Assembly: GCA_945890595.1 (NCBI GenBank)
Contig: CAMDCQ010000007.1
Location: 1-23,967 of the forward strand
Length of the DNA stretch: 23,967 nucleotides
Origin: Chitinophaga pinensis
Lineage (GTDB): Bacteria > Bacteroidota > Bacteroidia > NS11-12g > UBA9320
Reading direction: 5' to 3'
Shown: positions 6,734 to 14,622 of the stretch, in pieces
Layout: each line of letters starts with the position of its first letter
Position numbering within the stretch: position 1 is the first letter of the stretch
Translations under genes and position numbers: made by a program
The notes under the pieces: generated by a model
The model's input: the letters and a program-made list of their open reading frames with translations, nothing else
Database searches by the model: none
Told to the model about the DNA's origin: nothing

Positions 6734-7618
6734 TTAAAATTTTAATGCCTCATCCTTGTCCCACAGTCCCCAATAGGCACCAACGTCTCCTTCGGCACCT
6801 ACTTTCCATGACTCATCAAAAGAAGAGAAGTAGAACATCTCAATGCCTTCATTTTTAGACCATTGCTGAGCGTTAGTAAAATATTTGAGGTAGTTAGCCA
6901 TATTGGCTTCTGAGCCTTCAAAAGCTCCACCTTTACTAGGCCAGCCTGTTTCGGTCATAATTACCTTTTTGCCATTGGCAGCTTTTACCGCTTGTTGATA
7001 CATCTCTTTCATGTACAAAAATGAGTAGTCTATATGGCAACCTTCCCAGTAAGGATAGCAATTGGCAAGAATAACGTCACAAACGGCTGTTATTGCAGGT
7101 CTTTCTGTAAACTCATAATAGGCATCTACATAGCCCACAGGCGTTCCTGGTATTTGCACTTTTACATCGGTTATGTACTTGATTAATTCTGTTTCTGTGA
7201 GTTCCTTTCTATAAAGTACCTCATTACCCACAGCAGCAATATCTACGTATCCTTGTTTAGTCAGATTAATCAGACCTTCTATTTCTTTGGCATTGGTTTC
7301 CGTGTCGTCACTCAGCCAAGCACCTACAAGTGTCTTTATCCCGTATTCTTTGGCTAAAGGTGGTATCATTTCATTGCCTTCGGTACACGAGAAAGTACGA
7401 ATCCATTTGGCATGGGTTTTTAAGATTTCTAAGCGTCTTCTTATCTGCTTTTCGGTAACCGTATCGCCTGGTTTTTGTCCTTCTTCAAATAGACTGAAAC
7501 AGATGCCATGTATTCCATCGTTTAAAAGTCCTTTTGCATCTAAAGCATAATTTCCGGAGGATTGCCGAATGCCTTTAGCGGCAACAAGCGACATTAATTT
7601 TTCTTGACGTTTGGACAT
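6734..7618 (-). CDS. GH17 beta-1,3-glucanase, soluble and probably cytosolic
   Basis: This 294-residue protein is a bare GH17 TIM barrel with no signal peptide (starts MSKRQEKLMSLVAAKGIRQ). The acid/base Glu is in AAVGNEVLYR (E133) and the nucleophile in VIMTETGWPS (E223). Other barrel motifs are WIRTFSC, KTLVGAW, GYVDAYY, VILANCYPYWEG and FYFSSFDESWK. GH17 enzymes cleave beta-1,3-glucosidic bonds with retention; a cytosolic one would shorten imported laminari-oligosaccharides or transfer glucosyl units between them. It is the last gene of the operon, only 3 bp after the MFS-GH17 fusion, and is clearly homologous along its whole length to that fusion's GH17 domain. The pair looks like a duplication that left one copy free and one tethered. 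No clear terminator follows in the 135 bp before the convergent SDR gene. Confidence 0.88.
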   Translation of the reverse strand: MSKRQEKLMSLVAAKGIRQSSGNYALDAKGLLNDGIHGICFSLFEEGQKPGDTVTEKQIRRRLEILKTHAKWIRTFSCTEGNEMIPPLAKEYGIKTLVGAWLSDDTETNAKEIEGLINLTKQGYVDIAAVGNEVLYRKELTETELIKYITDVKVQIPGTPVGYVDAYYEFTERPAITAVCDVILANCYPYWEGCHIDYSFLYMKEMYQQAVKAANGKKVIMTETGWPSKGGAFEGSEANMANYLKYFTNAQQWSKNEGIEMFYFSSFDESWKVGAEGDVGAYWGLWDKDEALKF

Positions 7619-7621
7619 AGT

Positions 7622-9967
7622 TTATTGATATTTGAGTTTTTCGTTTTGATCCCAAAGTCCCCATTGATCGCCTACATTTCCTTCTTCATTTACTTTCCAA
7701 GATTCATCAAAGGAAGAAAAATGAAATAAGTCTATCGCGTTTGCCTTAGCCCAGGTTTGAGTATTTACAAAATACTGCATGCTGTTGCTCTCCGAAGGTA
7801 TAGCTTGGTCAAAATTTTCTCCTGCATTGGGCCATCCGGTTTCAGTAATAATTACGTGCTTTCCTTTAGCTGCATTTTTAGCTACGTCATACATTTGCTT
7901 CAAGTATGCCGTGGCTTTATCTATGCTATAACCTTCCCAGAAAGGGTAGCAATTGGCTAAAATAACATCGCAAGCCTCTGCTACTTTTGGTCGTTCGTGA
8001 AACTGATAGTAAGCATCTACATACCCAACTGGTATTCCTGGCAGCTCTCTCTTTAGTTGATAGATATAATCCAATAGCTCTTCTTCTGACAATTCGTTTC
8101 TAAGTAAAACTTCATTGCCTACTACCGCTATATCTACGAGGCCATTTTTACCTAATTGTATAAGGTTTTGGATTTCTATTTCGTTTTTGCGTCTATCTCC
8201 ACTTATCCAAGCTCCAACCAAAGTCTTTAGATCTTTGGTTTTGGCAGCCACTGGAATCTGCTCATGACCTTCAGAACAAGAGAAAGATCGTACCCAAGTA
8301 GTGTGAGGTGCTATGATATTTATACGTCGGGTTATCTGCTCTTGACTTATCTGATCTCCTATATTTTGACCTTTTACATAAGCTCCGAAGCACAAACCAT
8401 GTAGTCCTTGGTTGAAGGTATTATTAAATTGCGATTGTAGTTCAGAATGGCTGAGATTACTGAAGTCTAAATCGGTACTTAATATAGCTGAAGGTGATAA
8501 AGAGGTAAAGTTTTGAAGTTTATTGAGCTGATAGAAAGATGGTGCACTTATTTTTTTCTTTTTTCGTCTTTTAAGTTCGGCACTTACTTCTACAGCTCGC
8601 TCTTCAGTCACATCATAGTTCCACATTACTACTAGAGCTATGGAAGTACCTGCAATGGGCAACCCTGAGAAAAATAGTCGAAGTCCAGTGATAGCTCCAT
8701 CTGGTTGCGTTGCGAGTGAAGAGTCAAAACCAATGTAAGAAAGGATGGCACCACTGGCTAATCCAGCAATGGCGAAACCAAACTTAACCATCCACCAATA
8801 AATAGCTCCAAATATTCCTTCTCTTCGTTTTCCTGTGTTTAACTCATCTAAGTCTATAACATCCGCCGTCATAGACATCATAAGGGTAAAAAGACTGCCT
8901 ATACCAAAGGCAAAAAACGGCAATGCAAAAATGAACATGTAGGGTTTACCGGGTATTAGTAAAAACCAAAGTAGAATATATCCAATAATGGAAATTCCCT
9001 GTGATATAAGAAAAGCATTTTTTTTACCTAGTTTTTTGGACATGATAGCTACTACGGGAATAACTAAGAAGGTAGTCATGAGAGCGCCGATACACCCAAA
9101 TAGGGTAGGCCAAATGCCTGAAGCACCAGCATTGCCTCCAAATAAGTGATATACGATGACAAAGAATGTAAAGGACGCTACGGTATTAAAAGCATTGAAT
9201 ATAAGGAATGTGGCGATACACAGTTTACGAAAAGGCTTTATCTTAAAAGCTTCAACGAAACCATAAAATATTTTATACAAACTGCCTCCTAAGGTTTTCA
9301 TTGTCATAGGGGTATAGTCCTCGTTAAGTGTGGATTCGCTTTTTATGAAAATAGCTGGAACCATAGCAAATACCATAAAAATAATGCCTACCCATACGGC
9401 GAGGGTTCGTGTAGCTACTTCTGCAGAACTAAACCAGGTTGGATCGTACATGATTACCCAAAACCATGGAGCTATAACCCAAGCCCATTGCCCTATCCAT
9501 TGTGATATAGCCATTATACTGGTGCGCTCATGAAAGTCATCGCTCATTTCGTAGCCCATAGCCACATACGGAACACTAAAAATGGTTAGTCCAAGGTAAA
9601 AAATAAACGACCAGATTAAAAAGTAAGCAAAGTTGTAATCGATACTATCTACTTTATGCAGTTGCCAAAGGAAACTAAAAGAGATACCCATCAAAATGGC
9701 ACCCATAAAAACATACTGTCTTCTGCGCCCCCATTTAGACTTAGTATTATCAGATATAAAACCCATAATTGGGTCTGTAATAGAGTCAAAAATACGAGGG
9801 AAGAAAAAGACGAAACCCCACATCCAACCCGGGAACCCTAGGTCTTGCACTAAAACGACCATGAATATTCCCATAACCGCTGGGAACATTTGGTTGGCTA
9901 ACATACCAACGCCAAAGGCTATCTTTTGTCCCATAGGAACTTTGTTTGTTTCTGTTGTATTACTCAT
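7622..9967 (-). CDS. MFS (GPH-type) sugar symporter fused to a C-terminal GH17 glucanase domain
   Basis: This 781-residue two-domain protein carries, at residues 1 to about 460, a glycoside-pentoside-hexuronide (GPH) symporter of the major facilitator superfamily: many hydrophobic segments, the loop DSITDPIMGFISD...GRRR (about 61-83) and ADVIDLDELNTGKRREG (about 368-384), both typical of MelB-like carriers. After a basic linker (KRRKKKK, about 466-472, a cytoplasmic signal) and some 45 residues comes a GH17 barrel (about 520-781) with acid/base E619 (VVGNEVLLR) and nucleophile E709 (IITETGWPN). The reading frame is continuous and there is no stop or start gap at the joint. The fusion would put hydrolysis of beta-1,3-glucan oligosaccharides at the inner face of the membrane, as they enter. 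It lies 11 bp after the GH30 gene and 3 bp before the free GH17. Domain calls are firm; coupling is inference. Confidence 0.88.
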   Translation of the reverse strand: MSNTTETNKVPMGQKIAFGVGMLANQMFPAVMGIFMVVLVQDLGFPGWMWGFVFFFPRIFDSITDPIMGFISDNTKSKWGRRRQYVFMGAILMGISFSFLWQLHKVDSIDYNFAYFLIWSFIFYLGLTIFSVPYVAMGYEMSDDFHERTSIMAISQWIGQWAWVIAPWFWVIMYDPTWFSSAEVATRTLAVWVGIIFMVFAMVPAIFIKSESTLNEDYTPMTMKTLGGSLYKIFYGFVEAFKIKPFRKLCIATFLIFNAFNTVASFTFFVIVYHLFGGNAGASGIWPTLFGCIGALMTTFLVIPVVAIMSKKLGKKNAFLISQGISIIGYILLWFLLIPGKPYMFIFALPFFAFGIGSLFTLMMSMTADVIDLDELNTGKRREGIFGAIYWWMVKFGFAIAGLASGAILSYIGFDSSLATQPDGAITGLRLFFSGLPIAGTSIALVVMWNYDVTEERAVEVSAELKRRKKKKISAPSFYQLNKLQNFTSLSPSAILSTDLDFSNLSHSELQSQFNNTFNQGLHGLCFGAYVKGQNIGDQISQEQITRRINIIAPHTTWVRSFSCSEGHEQIPVAAKTKDLKTLVGAWISGDRRKNEIEIQNLIQLGKNGLVDIAVVGNEVLLRNELSEEELLDYIYQLKRELPGIPVGYVDAYYQFHERPKVAEACDVILANCYPFWEGYSIDKATAYLKQMYDVAKNAAKGKHVIITETGWPNAGENFDQAIPSESNSMQYFVNTQTWAKANAIDLFHFSSFDESWKVNEEGNVGDQWGLWDQNEKLKYQ

Positions 9968-9978
9968 TTTAGTTCAGT

Positions 9979-11460
9979 TTAGTTTTGAATCACTAGGGTT
10001 TGAATGGCTTGTGCAGCAATGGTTATTGATTTACTTTTTCTGTTATGTTCTACTGTAAAACTTTTGGTTGTCGTTCCTTCATTAAAAACAACTACTGCTA
10101 TGCTGCCGTCAGGGTTTTGGGCTGCAGTAACTTGCAGGTCTTTATCACTTGTTTCTAGTCCTATGCGCACCGCCCCAGGACGTATAAATTTGCTAAAGTG
10201 GCTCATAACGAAGTATAAGGGCGTAAAATATACCTCATCTGTTTCTATGTCAACTATCACAGGGGCTACACACCAGTTTTTGAACCAGTTGGGACCTCCT
10301 TGTTTATCGAGTACCATATTCCAGTCTATCCAACCATCTACCCAATTATTTAGGCACCCTATGATGTCTCGTGCATAGCGATTTACGGGTGCATATTTTG
10401 GGTGTAGGTATTTTTGCTCTTCAGAAGCCCAGTCCCAGCCCCAATCGGTAGCTTCCTTAGTCCAATACCATTTGTCGTCTTGCCATTTGGGTATTTCAGA
10501 ATCTACACAGGCTTCGGTTTGTATTAGGTATTTATCAGGCGCTGCATTATGTGCTAGTTGCAGTGCTTCTGGAAAAAAGTCGAAAGTGCTTGCATACCAA
10601 TGTACCGCTGTACCTGCAAAGTATTGAGCGGCTTCTTGGTCTTTATACATAACCTCCACCCAATCTTTCAGTTCATCTCTATTTTGATCGTAGCCCAGTA
10701 TTTTAGCGTCATGACCGTCTGCTTTTAGTTTTGGGCCAAGGTGATTTTTTACAAAATCATTCATCTCTTGAGGTTTAAATACCATACTCTCCCAGTTATT
10801 GCCATTTCCTAATGGTTCGTTTTCGACGGTAAACCCCCAAATATCAATTCCTTCTGCTTTGTAGGCGGTTATGTATTTCGAAAAGAAAAGCGCCCACGTG
10901 TCGTAGTATTCTGGTAGTAGTTTGCCGCCTACGTAATTGTTGTTGTCTTTCATCCAAGGTGGGGCTGTCCATGGAGAACTGATTATTTTAAATCCGTCTG
11001 ACGAAGTGGCCTTGGCATCTTTTATCATAGGAATTATGTCGTTTTTATCTTCTTCAACCGAAAAATGAGTCAATAACGTGTCGCCAGCTATAGGAGCATA
11101 GGAATAATTGCTTAATGAGAAATCGCACGAGTTCATGTGCGTGCGGGTAAGTGAATATTTAGCGCCACTATCGCCAAAGTAGGCTTCTAATATTTCTTTG
11201 CGTTTAGCCGAGCTAAGTTTAGTTAGTAAATAGGCTGAAGACTCGGTAAATGATCCTCCAAAACCTGTTATAGTTTGAAATTTTTGTTTAGGTAAAATAC
11301 GAATGACGCTAGCAGAAGCTTCGGGATTAAATTCTGTTTTTACACTTAGCTGTGCTCCCGCTGCAGATGTTTCGTAAACAGCTACATGTAGTTTAGTTTG
11401 CGTTTTACATGAAGTTAGCATCACGGTAAGGCATATTAGTATGATTTTAAGGGGCTGCAT
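9979..11460 (-). CDS. GH30 beta-glucanase/glucosidase, lipoprotein
   Basis: This 493-residue protein has a lipoprotein signal (lipobox LTSC, Cys18), a GH30 (beta/alpha)8 barrel and the associated C-terminal beta-domain (GAVRIGLETSD ... VVVFNEGTT ... AAQAIQTLVI). Family motifs are ITGFGGSFTESSA near 64-76, SSPWTAPPWMKDN, acid/base E215 in TVENEPLGN, and nucleophile E316 in LIQTEACVDSE; HWYA and WIDWNMVLD also fit. These resemble the GH30 subfamily 1/3 group, which contains glucosylceramidases, beta-glucosidases and beta-1,6-glucanases. In this operon the likely job is removing beta-1,6-linked glucose branches from laminarin-type glucan. It is 3 bp after the GH17 lipoprotein gene. Residues after the lipid Cys (KTQTK) carry no acidic cluster, so it is probably periplasmic. 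Subfamily and endo/exo mode are not resolved. Confidence 0.87.
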   Translation of the reverse strand: MQPLKIILICLTVMLTSCKTQTKLHVAVYETSAAGAQLSVKTEFNPEASASVIRILPKQKFQTITGFGGSFTESSAYLLTKLSSAKRKEILEAYFGDSGAKYSLTRTHMNSCDFSLSNYSYAPIAGDTLLTHFSVEEDKNDIIPMIKDAKATSSDGFKIISSPWTAPPWMKDNNNYVGGKLLPEYYDTWALFFSKYITAYKAEGIDIWGFTVENEPLGNGNNWESMVFKPQEMNDFVKNHLGPKLKADGHDAKILGYDQNRDELKDWVEVMYKDQEAAQYFAGTAVHWYASTFDFFPEALQLAHNAAPDKYLIQTEACVDSEIPKWQDDKWYWTKEATDWGWDWASEEQKYLHPKYAPVNRYARDIIGCLNNWVDGWIDWNMVLDKQGGPNWFKNWCVAPVIVDIETDEVYFTPLYFVMSHFSKFIRPGAVRIGLETSDKDLQVTAAQNPDGSIAVVVFNEGTTTKSFTVEHNRKSKSITIAAQAIQTLVIQN

Positions 11461-11463
11461 TCC

Positions 11464-12789
11464 TTATTTTAACTGTTTTGTAGATGGTAAATCTACATCT
11501 TTAAGTAATAAATCAAAATTACCTTGGTAGGTTTTTTTAATGGTGTTCCCGTTTCGGGTAAGTCCTTCAAAAGCCTTTTTATCTACAAGCTCCCAAAGTG
11601 CAAATTTGGCTTCACCGTTTATTTTAAATAGACCAAAGTGGTTTTCTGAACCGCCTAAATGCTGAGCATCCTTCCATTGTTCATTAAATGCCTCGAAGTA
11701 AAAGCACGAGATTCCAACAGAATCAGTCCAGTCTCGCATCATTTTATAGTAGAGGCCTTCTTTGTATTCGTCACAGGCTTTAGATCCATTTGGACCATAT
11801 AAACCATCAGAAGAACTAGCCCAACCGGTTTCTCCAATGTGTATTGGTTTTGTGCTGTCAATACTATGAATGTAGAGTTTTGATGTAGCATATTGTTTTT
11901 TAGCGTAAAGTGCAGCTCGGGTCACAGCTCGTTCTAATGCTTCTGTTTTAGGCAAGTGTAATTCTGATTCTAAGGTTCCCCAAAATGTGGGGTTGTAGTG
12001 TGTGTCGTGCATTGGGTAAGTATGCAGCGAAACATAATCAACCGCTTTGATCAAGTTTTCTAAATCGGTACAGTGATAAAGGGAGTCGTCTCCTCCCCAA
12101 GAAGCAAAATTGTCCGAGCTGGTAATCCATAGGTCCTTGTCTAGCTTACCTTCTTTTTTCAACGTTTGAAGATGGTTTACCCATCTAAGGATCACGTTAG
12201 GTTGCACGTAATAGCTAGCAGCCCACTTTACCATGGCTTCGTTTCCTACTGCAAGAATCTTTACTATGTCCGGATATTTATTAGCTAAATCTACTGCTCT
12301 CTGCACTTCAGCAGTATTAGCTGCAATACTTTCAGCATTATGGTTAGGCTCGGAACTGGTCCAAGCATTTTGGCAATCTATCCATATTCCGACCATGACA
12401 TACATTTCAAAATTAGGATTATCTGCTTGAAGCTCGGATATCGCTTGCAGCAAGTTGGCAGCTTCTTTATATTGCGTATTGTAGGTTCTCAAAACGTTAA
12501 TTCCGGCTGCATCTAGGAGTCTTAAGTCTTCTTTAAGTTCCGCTATTGTCGGTTCTATTTCTCTTGTATTTTTGCGAAAACCACCGTAGCATATTGCTTG
12601 ATAGTTTGGATTTCCTAAAATCTCCGAGGCTGTCTTTTTGTGGTTCATATGTTGTAGTGTGTCGTTTTTAGTAGGGTAAGATCCGCAGGCATTAAGTGTT
12701 GCAGTAAGGAGTATTAGTAAACCTGTTTTTTGGAAGTTTTTAAAGAAAAGAGCGGCTCTTATTTTCAGTATTGTTTTTACGTAAGTCAT
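11464..12789 (-). CDS. GH17 beta-1,3-glucanase, lipoprotein
   Basis: This 441-residue protein has a basic N-region, a hydrophobic core and lipobox LNAC (Cys35), then a GH17 barrel. The acid/base Glu is in AVGNEAMVKWA (E184) and the nucleophile in IHIGETGWASS (E320). Further barrel motifs are INVLRTYNTQY, MVGIWIDCQN, SSDNFASWGG, YVSLHTYPMH and FYFEAFNEQWKD. It is longer than the two cytosolic GH17 domains of this operon, mostly through loops after the third and sixth strands, and only distantly similar to them. It should cut the beta-1,3 backbone of laminarin or its oligosaccharides on the outer side of the inner membrane. The N-region is longer than usual, but no ATG, GTG or TTG lies between residue 1 and the lipobox, so this start is kept. 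Gaps to its neighbours are 5 and 3 bp. Confidence 0.87.
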   Translation of the reverse strand: MTYVKTILKIRAALFFKNFQKTGLLILLTATLNACGSYPTKNDTLQHMNHKKTASEILGNPNYQAICYGGFRKNTREIEPTIAELKEDLRLLDAAGINVLRTYNTQYKEAANLLQAISELQADNPNFEMYVMVGIWIDCQNAWTSSEPNHNAESIAANTAEVQRAVDLANKYPDIVKILAVGNEAMVKWAASYYVQPNVILRWVNHLQTLKKEGKLDKDLWITSSDNFASWGGDDSLYHCTDLENLIKAVDYVSLHTYPMHDTHYNPTFWGTLESELHLPKTEALERAVTRAALYAKKQYATSKLYIHSIDSTKPIHIGETGWASSSDGLYGPNGSKACDEYKEGLYYKMMRDWTDSVGISCFYFEAFNEQWKDAQHLGGSENHFGLFKINGEAKFALWELVDKKAFEGLTRNGNTIKKTYQGNFDLLLKDVDLPSTKQLK

Positions 12790-12794
12790 TATTA

Positions 12795-14615
12795 CTATTC
12801 GTTGTTTGTTGTATTATAGGTTAATCCATATCCCAATGAGAATAGTGGGGTAATGTTCGAACTCCAGCAGTTTGGCCCGTATTCGTCCGTAAAATCTTCA
12901 ACTCTTTTAGGCCACGAGTGAGGTAGCTTGCCGGTGAAGTTATAATCGCCAAAGAGCACTTCTGCTATACCCTGGCCTTCTGATCCAGGGAGCCACGCTG
13001 CTACGAATGCATCTGCTTGATTTAATTGTGGTGTTACCACTAAAGGTCTGCCAGAGATAAGTATGACTATCACTTTAATCCCTTGCGCTGTATAGTTGGC
13101 AATGTAGTGTTGGTGTTTTTGGGTGAGTGTAAGCTGGTGCGGATTATTATCACGACCAATATCACCAAAGAATTCTGCATAAGGAGTTTCACCTACCACT
13201 ATAATGGCTACATCTGCATCTGATTTTTGATTGCCGATCGAGTCATAAACCACTTCTCCATTTGAAAGAGTACGTATTCCTTCTAAAATAGTGGTCCCCC
13301 CTTTATAACTGGTTTCTGTGCCTTGCCAATGCATCGTCCATCCGCCAGATTGTAAACCCGTATTATTGGCGTGTTCGCCTACTACTACTAGTTTAGCATT
13401 CTTATTCAAAGGCAATACATACTGCTCGTTCTTTAGCAACACGAGTGATTCTCGTACCGCTTGCCTAGCTACGTCTCGGTGTTCTTTGATTCCTATGTTA
13501 GTGCTAAGTTCTGTTTTTGGAAACGGATTTTCAAATAGTCCTAATCGATATTTCTGTCTTAAGATTCGTCGCACTGCATCATTTATTCTTTCCATTGAGA
13601 CGGTCCCACTCTCTACAGCACGTTTAAGGTCGTTTTGAAAAAAGTCCAAATCGCCATCTACGGCCATTACCATGTCAATTCCTGCATTTATAATATCAAT
13701 TCCCCCGAATTTAGAGTAGCCTTTCCAATCAGAAATCACCATTCCGTCAAATCCCAAAGCGCCTTTCAACGTATCCGTAATCCAAGCCTTATGCGCATGC
13801 ATAGAAATATCGTCTATACTATTAAAAGATGCCATGATTGCACCTACACCTTCATGAACGGCTATTTTATAAGGCATTAGCAATTGGCTGCTTATGTGTT
13901 CTGGGCTTAATGTGGTTTTACCTCCTTCTACACCAAAGTCCGTATTGCCGTCACCTATGTAATGTTTAGCGGTGGCCATCACAGTTTTGTCACTAGTCAG
14001 ATCACCTTGTAGCCCGCTAATAGCTGCTTTGGCAAGTGCTGATGTTACGTTTTTGTCTTCTGAATAAGCTTCATAGAAACGACCCCATTTTTCATTATAG
14101 GGAATGGCTACACATGGAGCAAAAACCCAATTAAATCCGCATGCTCGAGTTTCAAGAGCCGTAATTCTTGACGCTTCTTGCACAAGAGTAGGATTGCGGG
14201 TTGCACCCATCCCTATGTTATGGGGGAATATGGTAGCACCGTTATACGTATTTTGACCATGTACCGCATCTACCCCCAAAAGCAATGGAATGCCCAAACG
14301 AGTAGCTAATGCTTCCTTTTGCAATACCTTAAATCGAGCTTGCCACTCTTCAGCATTTTGACCAGGAACTGGCCCTTCGGTATGTATTACCGACCCGATG
14401 TGCTTTTTGGTTACATCACCACTTTCAATATCCCAAAAGTGTCTCACCTGGCTCATTTGACCTATCTTTTCTTCCAGGGTCATTTGCGCCAATAGGGTTT
14501 CTACCTGTACCTCAGTATCTGCGTTTTGGACAGGCGGAATAATGCTTTTAGCATTTCTACATGCACCTAAAAAAAGTATTCCAAAAACCAGTGTGGTGAG
14601 ATGTACTTTGGTCAT
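12795..14615 (-). CDS. GH3 beta-glucosidase / exo-beta-glucanase, lipoprotein
   Basis: This 606-residue protein has a lipoprotein signal (lipobox LGAC, Cys19) and the two-domain form of GH3: an (alpha/beta)8 barrel (about 40-360) and an alpha/beta sandwich (about 380-600), without a fibronectin-III tail. The nucleophile is D296 in MVISDWKGY. The candidate acid/base is E481 in VVGETPYAEFFGD, as in plant-type exo-beta-glucan glucohydrolases (ExoP group). The substrate-site segments GVDAVHGQN, GRFYEAYSED and AKHYIGDG are intact. It would release glucose from the non-reducing ends of beta-1,3- or beta-1,6-linked oligosaccharides. It sits between the phosphorylase (7 bp) and the GH17 lipoprotein (5 bp). 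After the lipid Cys the sequence RNAKSI is not acidic, which suggests the periplasm. Linkage preference cannot be read directly. Confidence 0.9.
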   Translation of the reverse strand: MTKVHLTTLVFGILFLGACRNAKSIIPPVQNADTEVQVETLLAQMTLEEKIGQMSQVRHFWDIESGDVTKKHIGSVIHTEGPVPGQNAEEWQARFKVLQKEALATRLGIPLLLGVDAVHGQNTYNGATIFPHNIGMGATRNPTLVQEASRITALETRACGFNWVFAPCVAIPYNEKWGRFYEAYSEDKNVTSALAKAAISGLQGDLTSDKTVMATAKHYIGDGNTDFGVEGGKTTLSPEHISSQLLMPYKIAVHEGVGAIMASFNSIDDISMHAHKAWITDTLKGALGFDGMVISDWKGYSKFGGIDIINAGIDMVMAVDGDLDFFQNDLKRAVESGTVSMERINDAVRRILRQKYRLGLFENPFPKTELSTNIGIKEHRDVARQAVRESLVLLKNEQYVLPLNKNAKLVVVGEHANNTGLQSGGWTMHWQGTETSYKGGTTILEGIRTLSNGEVVYDSIGNQKSDADVAIIVVGETPYAEFFGDIGRDNNPHQLTLTQKHQHYIANYTAQGIKVIVILISGRPLVVTPQLNQADAFVAAWLPGSEGQGIAEVLFGDYNFTGKLPHSWPKRVEDFTDEYGPNCWSSNITPLFSLGYGLTYNTTNNE

Positions 14616-14622
14616 TTCGCTT

